From CAZFLM01 sp964519955 (GTDB lineage: Bacteria; Armatimonadota; Chthonomonadetes; Chthonomonadales; CAJBBX01), in assembly GCA_964519955.1 (NCBI GenBank), contig CAZFLM010000043.1, positions 1 to 56,209 of the forward strand: a stretch of 56,209 nucleotides of DNA. Direction: 5' to 3'. Below the pieces are notes generated by a model. It ran no database searches and was not told where the DNA came from. It saw only the letters and a list, made by a program, of their open reading frames with translations. This document shows positions 15,513 to 26,100 of the stretch, one piece after another (the stretch's first letter is position 1; every line of letters begins with the position of its first letter). Both the position numbers and the translations under genes were made by a program.

Positions 15513-17648
15513 ATGAACACGCTCCATCACGTTCCGGCGGCGCGTGCGGCCGCGCTGGCAGCACTCGGAATGGCCGCGATCGTCGCGCTGGCCGGATGCG
15601 GCGGCGGGTCCGCGGGCGCCAAGTCCGCGCGTTCGCAGGCTGTCGTGAGCATCGCCTGGCCGAGCACGACCTCGACCTCGCGGCTCATCCCGGCGGCCGC
15701 GAACAGCATCGTGGTGAAGTTCACGCAGAGCGGCAGCGTCGTCGCGACGCAGACGGCGAGCCGGCCGACCACCGGCAGCACTTCGACGCTCACGTTCGAC
15801 TCGCTGCCGGTCGGCACGCTCACCGCGACGGCGACGGCGTACCCGACGACAACCGGCACCGGCACCGCGCAGGCCACGGCCAGCACGAGCGTCGCCATCG
15901 TGTCCGGCCAGGTGGCGAGCGTCGGCATCACGATGGCGTCCACCATCGACCACCTGTCGCTCAGCCCGACCAGCCCGACCGCGACGGTCGGCTCGACGAC
16001 GACGCTCACCGCGACGGCCTACGACTCGAGCGCGAGCGTCGTGCTCGTGGCCTCGTCCGCGCTCTCGTGGGCCTCGGGCTCCACCGGGGTGGCCACGGTG
16101 AGCTCGGCGGGCGTGGTCACGGGCGTGGCAGCGGGCAGCGCGCTGATCACCGTGACGGACACCGAGTCCGGCAAGAGCGCCTCGGTGACCGTGACGGTCA
16201 GCTCCGGCTCCGGCCCGACGATCACCACGCAGCCGACGTCCGTCGTCGCGACGGTGGGCAACAGCGCCAGCCTGAAGGTCGTCGCCTCCGGGTCGAGCCT
16301 CGGCTACAAGTGGTACAAGAACGGCACGGCCATCTCGGGTGCGACCAGTGCGGCGTACACGGTCAGCTCCATGGCCACGACCAACATCGGCAGCTACTAC
16401 GTGGTCGTCACCAACAGCAGCGGCAGCACCACGAGCGATACCGTAACGATGCACGCCGTAACCGCGCTCGGCGTCTGGGGCGCCTATGAGAACAGCGCTG
16501 TCACGGAGACGCTCACGAGCCCGTCGATCTCGGCTAGCTCCGCGAACGAGTCCGGCGTGTGGGTCACCAACAGCGGCTCGCTGACGATGACCAACCCGAC
16601 GATCTCCACCAGTGGAAACACGTCGTCGAACGACTATAGCAGCTTCTACGGGCTCAACGGCGGCGTGCTCGCCTCCGAAGGGACCATCAACATAACGGGC
16701 GGCACCGTCACGACCACTGGGACCGGCGCGAACGGCATCTTCGCCTACGGGAGCGATTCCACGGTGACCGTCTCGGGCACGACGGTGAAATGCACCGGGA
16801 ACGGGGGCCACGCCTGCATGGCATCGGGCGCCGGCACCATGACGATCACGAATGTGAATATGAACACCGCGGGCGCCAACAGCGCTCCGATCGCCACCGA
16901 CCGGGGCGGCGGGACCATCAAGGTGACCGGCGGCACGATCGTCTCGTCCGGCACCGACTCGCCCGGCATCTACTCGACCGGGGCGATTACGGTCTCCGGC
17001 GCGACCATCACCGCGAGCGGCGCCGAGGCCGCCGTCATCGAGGGCTCCAACTCCATCACGCTGACCAGCACCTCGCTTGCGGGGACGCTCAAGCGCGGCG
17101 TGATGATCTACCAGAGCATGTCCGGCGACGCCGAGGGCAGCACGGGCACGTTCACCATGACGAACGGCTCGCTCTCCGCCGCGGCCGGCCCGCTGTTCTA
17201 CGTCACCAACGCCACCGGGATCATCAAGATCACGGGCACCACACTGACCGCGACAGGCGGCACGCTGCTGAACGCTGCGGCAGGCAGTTGGGGCACCAGC
17301 GGATCGAACGGCGGCACCGCCCAGCTCACGCTCAGCGGCGTGACGGTGACCGGCAACATGCTGTGCGACAGCATCAGCTCCATCACGGCCAGTCTGACCA
17401 GCAGCACGACGCTGACGGGCTACATCAACGCCGCCGCGCTGACGCTGGACTCGACCAGCAAGTGGAACGTCACCGCCAACTCGGTGCTGACGACGTTCAG
17501 CGACACGAGTGGCATCTCTGGGACGACGATCACCAACGTCTACGGGAACGGCTACACCGTCACCTATGACTCGAGCCTGTCGGGCAACAGCGCGCTCGGC
17601 GGCAAGACCTACACGCTGAACGGCGGCGGCTACCTCAAGCCCGCGTAG
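15513..17648 (+). CDS. Large lipoprotein: Ig-like domains plus right-handed beta-helix
   Basis: The product has 711 residues. The ATG at 15513 has ggaggg seven bases upstream. The lipobox is IVALAGC. Residues about 45-150 and 150-235 are paralogous to the first two domains of the preceding protein. Residues about 238-325 form an I-set-like Ig domain (ITTQPTSVVATVGNSASLKV, YKWYKNGTAI). From about residue 330 on, there are short Gly/Thr/Ser-rich repeats of the kind GTINITGGTVTTTG, GTIKVTGGTIVSSG and GAITVSGATITASG. These are consistent with a right-handed parallel beta-helix, as in surface pectate-lyase-like and adhesin passengers. No catalytic residues are identified. A strong hairpin follows. 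Confidence 0.78.
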   Translation: MNTLHHVPAARAAALAALGMAAIVALAGCGGGSAGAKSARSQAVVSIAWPSTTSTSRLIPAAANSIVVKFTQSGSVVATQTASRPTTGSTSTLTFDSLPVGTLTATATAYPTTTGTGTAQATASTSVAIVSGQVASVGITMASTIDHLSLSPTSPTATVGSTTTLTATAYDSSASVVLVASSALSWASGSTGVATVSSAGVVTGVAAGSALITVTDTESGKSASVTVTVSSGSGPTITTQPTSVVATVGNSASLKVVASGSSLGYKWYKNGTAISGATSAAYTVSSMATTNIGSYYVVVTNSSGSTTSDTVTMHAVTALGVWGAYENSAVTETLTSPSISASSANESGVWVTNSGSLTMTNPTISTSGNTSSNDYSSFYGLNGGVLASEGTINITGGTVTTTGTGANGIFAYGSDSTVTVSGTTVKCTGNGGHACMASGAGTMTITNVNMNTAGANSAPIATDRGGGTIKVTGGTIVSSGTDSPGIYSTGAITVSGATITASGAEAAVIEGSNSITLTSTSLAGTLKRGVMIYQSMSGDAEGSTGTFTMTNGSLSAAAGPLFYVTNATGIIKITGTTLTATGGTLLNAAAGSWGTSGSNGGTAQLTLSGVTVTGNMLCDSISSITASLTSSTTLTGYINAAALTLDSTSKWNVTANSVLTTFSDTSGISGTTITNVYGNGYTVTYDSSLSGNSALGGKTYTLNGGGYLKPA

Positions 17649-17661
17649 CCTCTGCACCACC

Positions 17662-17692
17662 GCGGCCCCGCCTGACGATCGGGCGGGGCCGC
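17662..17692 (+). terminator. Terminator hairpin after the lipoprotein genes
   Basis: A perfect 11-bp stem (17662-17672 with 17682-17692) with a nine-base loop lies 13 bases after the stop codon. It is followed by a C/T-rich stretch. It probably ends the three-gene lipoprotein transcript. Confidence 0.7.
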
Positions 17693-17800
17693 CCCTCCTC
17701 CTCGCCCCTCCTGCTGACGAACGCCCGGCACCCCGCGTGGGGTAGTGTATCGGGTGGAAACGCACCGCCACACCAGCGGCGGGAGGGGAGAGCCTGCACC

Positions 17801-19738
17801 ATGTGGTCGCTAACGTGCCCGAGCATCGTCTGGTTGGTCGCAGCAGTAGGGGTGATGATGGTGATGGCAACCGCGCCTGCCGAGGGAGCCACGACGTACT
17901 ATGTGTCCGCCGGCGGGTCCGACGCGAACAGCGGGAAGTCGCCGGCGAAGCCCTGGCGCTCGCTGGAACGGGTGAACCTGGCCGAGCTGAAGCCGGGCGA
18001 CACGGTCCGCTTCCGCCGCGGCGACACGTGGCGCGGCTCGCTGCGGCCCAAGAGCGGCGCGCCCGGCGCGGCGATCACCTACGCGGCCTACGGGAAGGGG
18101 CCCAAGCCCACGTTCCTCGGCTCGGTCTCTCGCAACGATCCGGCGGACTGGACTGACGAGGGTGGCTCGATCTGGTCGACGGGCGGAACGCCCACCTTCA
18201 AGACGCCCGATCTGCCGCCCGTCAGTGCCGCGGAGCGCGCCATCCGCTGGTCGCTCTACACGGAGAGCGGCGCGGTGGCCCAGGGCAAGGCCGGCGTCGA
18301 CGCGGCGTACAGCGTGATCTGCGACAAGCCCGGCGTCCAGGTCCACACGATGCAGCTCTGCGCCACGGGCCTGCGCATCAAGGCGGGCAAGACCTATCGC
18401 CTGCTCATCCGGGCGCGCTCCACGAAGCCCTTCGACGTGCCGATGCCCACGCTGATGAAGGCGGACTCGCCCTGGAACGGCTACTCCTCAGGCCCCGCGC
18501 CGGCCACCGTCGGTATGGGCGCCGACTGGGCCGTCTGCGCCCAGTACTACCGCGCCACCGTCGACAGCGACAACGCGCGGCTGACCCTCTACCTCGGTGG
18601 CGCGATCCCCGCGGACTGCACGTTCGAGGTCGACCGGACGATCTTCGCGGAGTGCCCCGCTTCCGAGGTGCCGGCCGACAGCGTGCTGCCGGTCGACGTC
18701 GGCAACCTCATCTTCGGCAACGAGGACGGCTGCGGCTGGAAGGTGTGGCGCCTCGCCGACGTGAACGCGCAGGGCCGGTTCTGGTACGACCCGCGCAGCA
18801 GGAAGGTCTACCTCTTCAGTGGCCGCAACCCGGCCGAGCGCTACGGCAAGGTGGAGTGCGCACTCTACCGGCACATCATCGACGAGAGCGGCGTGTCGTA
18901 CGCGACCTACGAGGACCTCGCGCTGAAGTACGGCGCGGCGCACGGCGTGGGCGGGGGCAGCACGCACCACATCGTCGTGCGCAACTGCGACATCTCGTAC
19001 ATCGGCGGCGCGGACCAGATGGGCGGCGGGCAGCAGGTGCGCTTCGGCAACGGCATCGAGTTCTGGGGCGCCGCGCACGACAACCTGGTCGAGGGCTGCC
19101 GCATCTGGGAGATCTACGACGCGGCTCTCACCCACCAGAACATGGGCGACGTGGTCCGCGAGGTCAACATCACCTACCGCAACAACATCATCTGGAACAG
19201 CGAGTACTCCTTCGAGTACTGGAACCGGCCGGCCGAGTCCGTCACCAGCGGCATCCGGTTCATCCACAACACCTGCGTCAACGCGGGCCACGGCTGGAGC
19301 CACGCCCAACGCCCCGACCCGAGCGGGCGCCACCTCTGCTTCTACGCGAGCCAGGCGGCCGACTCGGACTTCGTGGTGGCCAACAACATCTTCTGCGAAG
19401 CAGCGACGAACGCGCTCTACGCGCCGGACTGGTCGAAGGAGGCCCTCGCCAAGCTGACCATGGACGGCAACCTGTGGCTGCAGAAGAAGGGCGCCATGAT
19501 CTCCGCCGACCACAGGTTCTACCCGCTGGAGCGCTTCGCCGAGTACCAGGCCGCGCACGCCACCGAGGCGCACTCGCGCACAGGCGACCCACTCTTCCGC
19601 AACGCGGCGGCGCACGACTACCGCCTGCGCCCGGGCTCCCCGGCCATCGGCGGAGGCGTCCCGCTCGACGCGAACGGCCGCCCGGCGTCGTCGGGCAAGG
19701 CGCCGGACGTGGGGGCGCTGCCGGGGGTAGCGAAGTAG
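17801..19738 (+). CDS. Exported right-handed beta-helix protein with inserted carbohydrate-binding-like domain
   Basis: The product has 645 residues. The ATG at 17801 has gggagggga upstream, and a signal peptide covers about residues 1-28. The mature N-terminus (TTYYVSAGGSDANSG, PWRSLERVN, GDTVRFRRGDTW) is the common opening of DUF1565/PbH1 beta-helix polysaccharide-active proteins. Residues about 165-285 look like a jelly-roll CBM inserted after the first coils (IKAGKTYRLLIRARS ... CTFEVDRTIF). The helix resumes with EDLALKYGAAHGV, VVRNCDISYIGG, VEGCRIWEIYD and ITYRNNIIWNSE. It ends with the standard PGSPAIGGGVPLD, DVGALPG cap. It is probably a polysaccharide lyase, epimerase-like or binding protein. 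No catalytic residues can be assigned. Confidence 0.75.
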   Translation: MWSLTCPSIVWLVAAVGVMMVMATAPAEGATTYYVSAGGSDANSGKSPAKPWRSLERVNLAELKPGDTVRFRRGDTWRGSLRPKSGAPGAAITYAAYGKGPKPTFLGSVSRNDPADWTDEGGSIWSTGGTPTFKTPDLPPVSAAERAIRWSLYTESGAVAQGKAGVDAAYSVICDKPGVQVHTMQLCATGLRIKAGKTYRLLIRARSTKPFDVPMPTLMKADSPWNGYSSGPAPATVGMGADWAVCAQYYRATVDSDNARLTLYLGGAIPADCTFEVDRTIFAECPASEVPADSVLPVDVGNLIFGNEDGCGWKVWRLADVNAQGRFWYDPRSRKVYLFSGRNPAERYGKVECALYRHIIDESGVSYATYEDLALKYGAAHGVGGGSTHHIVVRNCDISYIGGADQMGGGQQVRFGNGIEFWGAAHDNLVEGCRIWEIYDAALTHQNMGDVVREVNITYRNNIIWNSEYSFEYWNRPAESVTSGIRFIHNTCVNAGHGWSHAQRPDPSGRHLCFYASQAADSDFVVANNIFCEAATNALYAPDWSKEALAKLTMDGNLWLQKKGAMISADHRFYPLERFAEYQAAHATEAHSRTGDPLFRNAAAHDYRLRPGSPAIGGGVPLDANGRPASSGKAPDVGALPGVAK

Positions 19739-19757
19739 GCAGAAGCAAGAAGCCAGA

Positions 19758-19799
19758 AGAACGGCGGCGCGACCCCATCGGTGGGTGCGCCGCCGTTCT
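19758..19799 (+). terminator. Terminator hairpin between convergent genes
   Basis: A 13-bp perfect stem (19758-19770 with 19787-19799) and 16-base loop lie 19 bases after the beta-helix gene stop. It may serve both strands, because the oxidoreductase gene ends at 19872 from the other side. Confidence 0.7.
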
Positions 19800-19871
19800 C
19801 GTGGCGGGTGCAGGGCTAAGGGTCAGAGCGTGTGCCCCCGGCCCCAACCCCCAAGTCCTAAGTCCCAGCCC

Positions 19872-20936
19872 CTACGAAGCGTAAATGTGCGGGTTCTGGC
19901 GCTGGCACTCCTCGATGACCGCGATCTGCTGGCGCACCTGCTGCGGGGTGATCTCCAGCGGTGTACCCTCGGTCAACGTTCGGTGGAGCATGGTGTAGAA
20001 CGTGTTGCACATCGTCTCGAAGAGGCCAGGCCCCTCGGGCATCGTCCACTCGTCCTTCACCCACTCTAGCGAGTCGCTGCAGTAGGCCGGCGTGCCGTCC
20101 TCGTTGCAGATGGGCGCCTTGATGAGCTTCAGCTCGGGCGCCGCTGCCGGGTCGTACCACTGCCACTCCAGGTGGCCCATGCTGCCCGAGAGCCCACCCC
20201 GAGTGCCGAAGACGGTGTACGTGTTCGCGGGGTACTTGCAGCACGAGGAGATCTCCAGGTGGACGATCGGCCTCCCCTCCCCGCTCAGGATCAGCACGAC
20301 GTGGTCGTCGGCGTCGCCGTAGCTCGTCGCGTTGCGCATCAGGCAGGTCACGTTGGGCATCGCGTCCGTGCCGAAGAGCTGCAGCGCCTGGTCGAGCGGG
20401 TGCGGGCCGGTGTTCAGCAGGTTGCCGCCCATCTCGCTGGTCAGCGTCTGCCAGTCGTAGCGCCGCGAGAAGCCGCTGAAGTTGATCGACACCTGCACGA
20501 TGTCGCCCAGCACGCCGGACGCGATGACCTCGCGCACCTTGAGGAAGTACGGAGCGTAGCGCGACTGCTGGAAGACCGCCAGCAGCCTCCCGCTCTGCTT
20601 CGACGCCTCGATCATGCGGTCGACATCCGCCGCGCGCGAGGCGAAGGGCTTCTCGCAGAGCACGTTGTGCCCGGCAGCCAGCGCGTCCAAGGTGTAGGTA
20701 ACGTGGAACTTGCTTGGAGAGGCGTTCACGACAAGATCGAGGTCATCGCGCGCGAGCAGCTCGGCGTGCGTGGCGGCCGCCTCGCAGCCGTACTCGGCGA
20801 TGGCCCGCTCACGCCGGTCCGCCAGCACGTCCGCCACGGCCACGATGCGGAAGCGCTCGTCCTTGCAGAGCTGCGCCCCGTGGATGTCGCGCCCGCTCCG
20901 CCCCTGCCCAATGATCCCGACCCGTATGGGTTGCAT
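19872..20936 (-). CDS. Gfo/Idh/MocA-family NAD(P)-dependent oxidoreductase
   Basis: The product has 354 residues. The ATG at 20936 has GGAG nine bases upstream; the ATG at 20945 abuts that GGAG and is less likely. The Rossmann motif GIIGQGRSGRDIHG is near residue 8. The family motif CEKPFA (catalytic Lys) is near residue 93, and the C-terminal substrate domain has GGNLLNTGPHPLDQAL, whose His is the usual second catalytic residue. Such enzymes oxidise or reduce a sugar or inositol-like hydroxyl. It is last in the operon that begins with the GH78 gene, so it probably acts on a sugar derived from that enzyme. The exact substrate is unknown. Confidence 0.88.
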   Translation of the reverse strand: MQPIRVGIIGQGRSGRDIHGAQLCKDERFRIVAVADVLADRRERAIAEYGCEAAATHAELLARDDLDLVVNASPSKFHVTYTLDALAAGHNVLCEKPFASRAADVDRMIEASKQSGRLLAVFQQSRYAPYFLKVREVIASGVLGDIVQVSINFSGFSRRYDWQTLTSEMGGNLLNTGPHPLDQALQLFGTDAMPNVTCLMRNATSYGDADDHVVLILSGEGRPIVHLEISSCCKYPANTYTVFGTRGGLSGSMGHLEWQWYDPAAAPELKLIKAPICNEDGTPAYCSDSLEWVKDEWTMPEGPGLFETMCNTFYTMLHRTLTEGTPLEITPQQVRQQIAVIEECQRQNPHIYAS

Positions 20937-20996
20937 GGTATGCATCTCCGTTCGTGTTTGTGCGATGGCCGATGCCGGACGCAGCGAGCAGCGTCC

Positions 20997-22043
20997 CTAC
21001 CGAAGCCAATCGTCCAGGTGCGCGGCCACGAAGGCGTCGTCCACCAGTTCCGGGTGCGCCTGGGTGACGCGCGTGATCTCGTCGGTCTGGCCGGGTGAGA
21101 GCTGCTCGGCCGGGTCGAGGCACCACGTGCCTGCCAGGAGGCCCTGGCGGCGCAGCACCTCGTGGATTCCGGCGATGCAGCCCGCGTAGCCGTTCGCCGC
21201 GTCGAAGATGGCCGCGTTCATCTCGGTCACCGCGGCGGCGCGCGCCAACCAGTCTGCGTCGAGGGTCGCCTGACCGCGCACGGCCATCACCTGCGCCAGC
21301 ATCTCCACGGCACACCGCGTCCACACGGACCAGTGCCCCAGCAACCCGCCCACGATGCGGCGTTCCACCGTCTCTCCATCAACGCTGCATCGGAAGGGAG
21401 TCAGCAGGTCGACTACGATCGAGTCGTCGTTCCCCGTGTAGAGCGCAATGTCCTGGCGCCCCGCCTCGACGACCGCGCGCACCACGTCGAGGGTTGCGTA
21501 GCGGCTGAACGGGGCGATCTTGATGGCGACGACGTTGTCGATCTCGGCGAAGCGGCGCCAGAAGCCGTAGCCCAGCGGCCGGCCGCCGACCGAGGGCTGC
21601 AGGTAGAACCCGAAGAGCGGGATGGCCTCCGCCACGGTGCGGCAGTGCGCGATCAGCGCCCCGTCATCGGCGTCGCGCAGGGCCGCCAGGCTCAGCAGGC
21701 CCGCATCGTATTTGAGCGAGCGCGCGGTCTCCGCCTCCGCAACCGCCTGCGCGGTGGGCCCGCAGAGGCCCGCAACCCTCGCGAACGGGCGCGGCGCCGG
21801 TCCGAGCGCGGCATCGATCGTCTCGGCAGCCAGCTCCAGCACCGGCTGGTACAGCCCGTGTTTCCCGTCGCGGATGGCGAACTGCGTCGTGTGGACGCCC
21901 ACAGCCACCCCGCCCGCACCGGCCGCTACGTGGTACCGCGTCAGGGCGCGCTGGCGGCGCTCGTCGAGCTTGCGGCTCGCGTCGAGTGCCAGCGGATGCG
22001 CCGGGATCGCCTGCCCGGCCAGCAAGTGCGCGCGGAGGTCCAT
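20997..22043 (-). CDS. DapA/NAL-family aldolase or dehydratase-like protein
   Basis: The product has 348 residues with the ATG at 22043; an ATG at 22061 inside the upstream gene is possible. The TIM barrel of the dihydrodipicolinate synthase superfamily is visible: GVAVGVHTTQFA near the start, LFGFYLQPSVGG in the middle and the Schiff-base Lys in VVAIKIAPFSRY. GNDDSIVVDLL follows, as in keto-sugar-acid dehydratases of the family. The extra 50 residues over DapA and the C-terminal helices suggest a sugar-acid enzyme rather than lysine synthesis. It lies 4 bp after the epimerase gene and 60 bp before the oxidoreductase gene. Confidence 0.8.
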   Translation of the reverse strand: MDLRAHLLAGQAIPAHPLALDASRKLDERRQRALTRYHVAAGAGGVAVGVHTTQFAIRDGKHGLYQPVLELAAETIDAALGPAPRPFARVAGLCGPTAQAVAEAETARSLKYDAGLLSLAALRDADDGALIAHCRTVAEAIPLFGFYLQPSVGGRPLGYGFWRRFAEIDNVVAIKIAPFSRYATLDVVRAVVEAGRQDIALYTGNDDSIVVDLLTPFRCSVDGETVERRIVGGLLGHWSVWTRCAVEMLAQVMAVRGQATLDADWLARAAAVTEMNAAIFDAANGYAGCIAGIHEVLRRQGLLAGTWCLDPAEQLSPGQTDEITRVTQAHPELVDDAFVAAHLDDWLR

Positions 22044-22047
22044 CGGC

Positions 22048-23088
22048 CTAATACCTTCCATCCCGCGTCTCGAAGTGCGTCGGTTTGCCCAACGTGCGCC
22101 CGCCGCGCAGCAGCCACTCGGCCTGCCAGCGCACGAGCGTGTCCGCGCTGACCGTGGGCGGTCCGAACAGCCCGAGCATCCGCGAAGCGTCGCTGAGGAG
22201 CGCGGTCTCCGCCTCGACGCCGACCACGACTGGCTCGCGGCCCAGCAGATCGCCGAGGCGCCGCGCCAGGTCGCGAACCGAGAGCGTCTCCGGGCCGGTT
22301 ACGTTGAGCACCAGCGGCGGTTGTCCGGCATGGGCGAGGCAGCGCAGCGCAGCGGCACACGCGTCGCCCTGCCAGATCACGTTCGCGTACCCCATCGTGA
22401 CATCGACCGGCGTGCCGTCTTGCACCTTGCGCGCGATGTCCAGCAGCACGCCGTAGCGCAGATCGATCGCGTAGTTGAGGCGGAAGATGGCCAGCGGCGT
22501 CCCATTCCGCGCGGCGAAGTGCTCGTACAGGCGCTCGCGGGCGATGCACGAATTGGCGTACTCGCCGAGCGGCTCCAGGGCGTCCTCCTCCCGCGAGCCG
22601 CAGCTGCCCACCGGCACGTTCGGGTAGACGCAGCCGGTCGAGAAGACCACCGTGCGCGCCTCGGGGTAGCGCTGAGCACAGAGGGCCGGCATCCAGGCGT
22701 TCATCGCCCACGTGGCGGCAGGCGCGCCCGTCGTGCCGAACTTCTGCCCGGCCATGTAGACTACGTTGGCCACGTCCGGCAGGCCGGCCACCGCGCTCTC
22801 ATCGAGCAGGTCGCAGGCGATGGTCTCGACGCCGACTCCCTCCAGCGCGCGGCGCGCCGCCGGGTCGCTGAAGCGGGCAACGCCGATCACTCGATCCGCG
22901 CGCCCCAGCTCGTCGAACGCCCGCCGCGCCATCCGAGCGAGCGTCGCCCCCATCTTGCCGGCGACGCCCAGCACGACGAGATCGCCCTCCAACCTGGAGA
23001 GCGCCTCGACAACGCCCGGCGTGGGCCGGCTCAGCAGCTCGTCGAGCGCGGCCTCGTCGCGTGGGCAGTCAGCGGTGATCTCGGCCAT
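22048..23088 (-). CDS. NAD-dependent epimerase/dehydratase (extended SDR)
   Basis: The product has 346 residues. The ATG at 23088 has TGGAGG seven bases upstream. The Rossmann motif is degenerate at VVLGVAGKMGATLARMA (the usual GxxGxxG becomes GVAGKMG). An active-site Ser/Thr lies in VVFSTGCVYP; the expected YxxxK is replaced by YANSCIARERL, which keeps the Tyr but lacks a Lys four residues on. FRLNYAIDLRYGVL and a sugar-binding C-terminal half follow. Conversion of a sugar or sugar acid is likely. The altered catalytic motif leaves the reaction uncertain. It is second in the GH78 operon. Confidence 0.8.
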   Translation of the reverse strand: MAEITADCPRDEAALDELLSRPTPGVVEALSRLEGDLVVLGVAGKMGATLARMARRAFDELGRADRVIGVARFSDPAARRALEGVGVETIACDLLDESAVAGLPDVANVVYMAGQKFGTTGAPAATWAMNAWMPALCAQRYPEARTVVFSTGCVYPNVPVGSCGSREEDALEPLGEYANSCIARERLYEHFAARNGTPLAIFRLNYAIDLRYGVLLDIARKVQDGTPVDVTMGYANVIWQGDACAAALRCLAHAGQPPLVLNVTGPETLSVRDLARRLGDLLGREPVVVGVEAETALLSDASRMLGLFGPPTVSADTLVRWQAEWLLRGGRTLGKPTHFETRDGRY

Positions 23089-23144
23089 TCTGGGCCTCCA
23101 GCGTCCGGGGCGGGATGGGCCTCCGTGCCCGTCCAGCGAACTCC

Positions 23145-26100
23145 CTACGGCGCCGCCCTGCCGGTGAACTCATGCCCGCCGGAGCCCACCGTTCGCGGTT
23201 GTGCCCCCGGCATCGTGACCACGGCCTGCGTGTTGGGCGGAACGGTCAGGCGCAGCTTCAGCTCGCCACCCTCGACGCGCCAGTCCACGTGGATGGGGCC
23301 GGCCGGCGAGTCGTAGTCGCCCTTCGCCCACGTCAGGCCTCCGCCCGGCACGGGGCGCACGTTGAAGCGCTTCCAACCCGGCGCCGCCTCGTCCGGCGAG
23401 AGCCCCGCGACGGTGCGCCACAGCCACTCCACGACGGAGCCCAGCGCCCAGTGATTGAACGAGTTCATGCCCGCGTCCTGGAACCCGCGCCCCTTCACGT
23501 AGCCGTCCCACCGCTCCCAGATCGTGGTCGCCCCGTTCTCGATCATGAAGCCCCACGATGGGAAGTCGGTCCGGTTCGCCAGCGTGTAGGCGAGGTCGGT
23601 CTGCCCCCGGCGCGTCAGCTCCAGCATCATGCGGTGCGTGGATTGAATTCCGGTGGAGATGTGGTCGTGGTACCGGTGGATAGCCGCGACCAGGTGCTCG
23701 ACTGCCTTGGGGCGCACATCCTCTGGCAGCAGGTCGAAGTGCAGCGCAAGGGCGTAGCCGGCCTGCGTGTCGCCGACGATCGTGCCATCCGGCTTCACGT
23801 AGGCCCGGTTGAACGCGGCCTTGATGCCGGCCGACTGCTCGCGCAGCTCGGCGGCGTCCTTCTTGCGGCCCAGCACCTCGGCCATCCGCAGCGTCAGATC
23901 GGTCGAGTGCGCGAAGAAGGCGGTCCCGAAGACCTCGTTCGGCACCGCGCCGCCGGTCCGCGGCCAGCCCTGCAGGACGAGCGTGTCGCCGTTGAGCCAG
24001 TCGTTGTAGTCGTTGTTGCGCCCGTTCCGCCAGAGCAGGTCCGGGTTCAGCTTGCGGATGTACTCCAGCCAGCGCCGGCAGCTCTCGAAGCTCGCCTCCA
24101 GCACGCGCTTGTCGCCGTAGTTCACCCACGCGCGCCACGGCACGACGACGCCCGCATCGCCCCACGCCGGCACGCCGCTGAACGCGCCCGTCGCCTTGCC
24201 GGGGTTCGGCGCGAAGTCGGGCATGCGGCCGTCGGCGAGTTGGGCGTCGCGCACGTCCTGCAGCCACTTAGTGAGGAAACCGGCCATGTCCATGTTGAAG
24301 ATGGCCGACTGGCTGAACGACTGGATGTCGCCCATCCAGCCGAGCCGCTCGTCGCGCTGCGGGCAATCGGTGGGCGTGCTCATCAGGTTGGCACGCTGCG
24401 TCCAGAACGCGTTGCGCATCAGCTTGGTGAGCATCGGGCTGGAGCACTCGAAGCGCCCCGCCTCCGGGCTGGAGGAGCAGAACACGCGGCCCGTCAGGTC
24501 GCCGATGGCCGGCTTGTTCAGCGCGCCGGTCACCTCGACGTAGCGGAAGCCGTGGTACGTGAAGCGCGGCTCGTAGACCTCGCCGCCCGCGCCCGCCAGC
24601 GTGTAGTGGTCGATCTGCGGGGCGCCGCGCAGGTTGGCGGTGTAGATCGTGCCATCGTCGTTGAGCATCTCGGCGTGGCGGAACTGCACCTGCCCGCCCG
24701 CCTTGCCGGAGAGCCGCAGCCGCGCCCAGCCGACCATGTTCTGGCCCATGTCGTACACGAAGACTCCGGGCTTGGGCTCCGTGAGCGCGATCGGCTTCAG
24801 CTCCTGCACCACGCGGATCGGCTCGTTGCGCTGCCAGACGAGCGGCGTCTTCACGGCCACCTCGGCTGCGGGCTGCCAGGCCTTGTCGTCGAAGCCCGCG
24901 CGATCCCAGCCGGCCATCGCTCGGCCGGCGTCGATCGCCTCGCCGTCGAGGATGTCTGCCGAGCGGATCGGCCCCTCCAGCGTGGAGCGCCACTTTCCGT
25001 CGCTCACGACGGTCTGCGCGGAGCCGTCCGCCAACTCGATGCGCAGGTGCAGCCGCAGCTTCGGCTTGCGCCCGTAGTTGCCGCGCCCCGGGAACAGGCC
25101 GATGCGCCCGGCGTACCACCCGTCGCCCAGCCACGCGCCGACCGCGTTCGAGCCGGGCTTGACGAGCTTCGTCACATCCAGCGCCTGGTACTGCACGCGC
25201 AGGTCGTAGTCGGTCCACTCCGGCGCGAGCAGGTTCTCGCCCACGCGCTTCGCGTTCAGGCGCAGCTCGACGAGGCCCAGCGCGCTGACGTAGGCGATGG
25301 CCCGCTTCACGGCGCCCTTCACCGCGAACTCGCGCCGCATCATCGGAGCCGGCAGCGCATCGGCCCCCTGCGCTCGGCGGGAGTGCTTCTCGCCGTCGGT
25401 CAGCTTCGCCGCAGACCACCCGCCCTGCTCCAGGCTGTCCGACGCCTGCACCGCCGCGCCGAGGGCCACGTTCGCGTCCCCGTTGAGCGCCTCGAACTGC
25501 GTGAGCGCCAGGGCGTAGTTCCCCTCGTCCCGCATACGCAAGCGAGTGGCCGTCAGCCGCACGAACCGCGCGTTCTGCCCGGCGAACCGGTGCGTCACGG
25601 GCTGGTCGCCGGGGCTCGGGGCGTCCGCGGCGGTGAGATCGGCGGCCACGCGGAACGGGCCGGCAGCGCTGTCGGCCAGCTCGATGCGGTAGCGAACCGG
25701 GAAGAGGAACCCCGGCACATCGGCCTGCCAGTCGACGGGCCGCGCGGGCCAGAGCCGGACGCCGTCGACGCGGCGCATCTTGCCCAGGTCGACCTGCACC
25801 CACTTCGTTGCGTCGCCGTGCGTCTCGAGATTGCTGTGGTAGCCGTTGCGCATCTGCGAGCTGGCCCGGTTGCCGCCGGGGGCCGGGTTCGGGTCCTCGA
25901 TCCACGAACCGCCCCAGTTCGCCGCGGAGAGCGGGCCCATGCTCCATCGCTGCGGGAATGCCCAGCCCGACACCCGCCCGGCGCGATCCCAGACGCGCAC
26001 CGTCCACCAGCACTCCTGGTGCGCCCGCAGCGGCTTGCCGGCGTACTCCACCTGCGACGCGCGATCCGATGGCGTGCGCGGCCCCGCCCACAGGTCGGCC

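Noticed and set aside
14382..17870. A 1162-codon open frame on the minus strand
   Set aside because: It lies opposite three plus-strand lipoprotein genes that have RBSs, lipoboxes and coherent domains. The antisense product is Arg/Gly/Ala-rich without domain structure, as expected of G+C-rich shadow frames.
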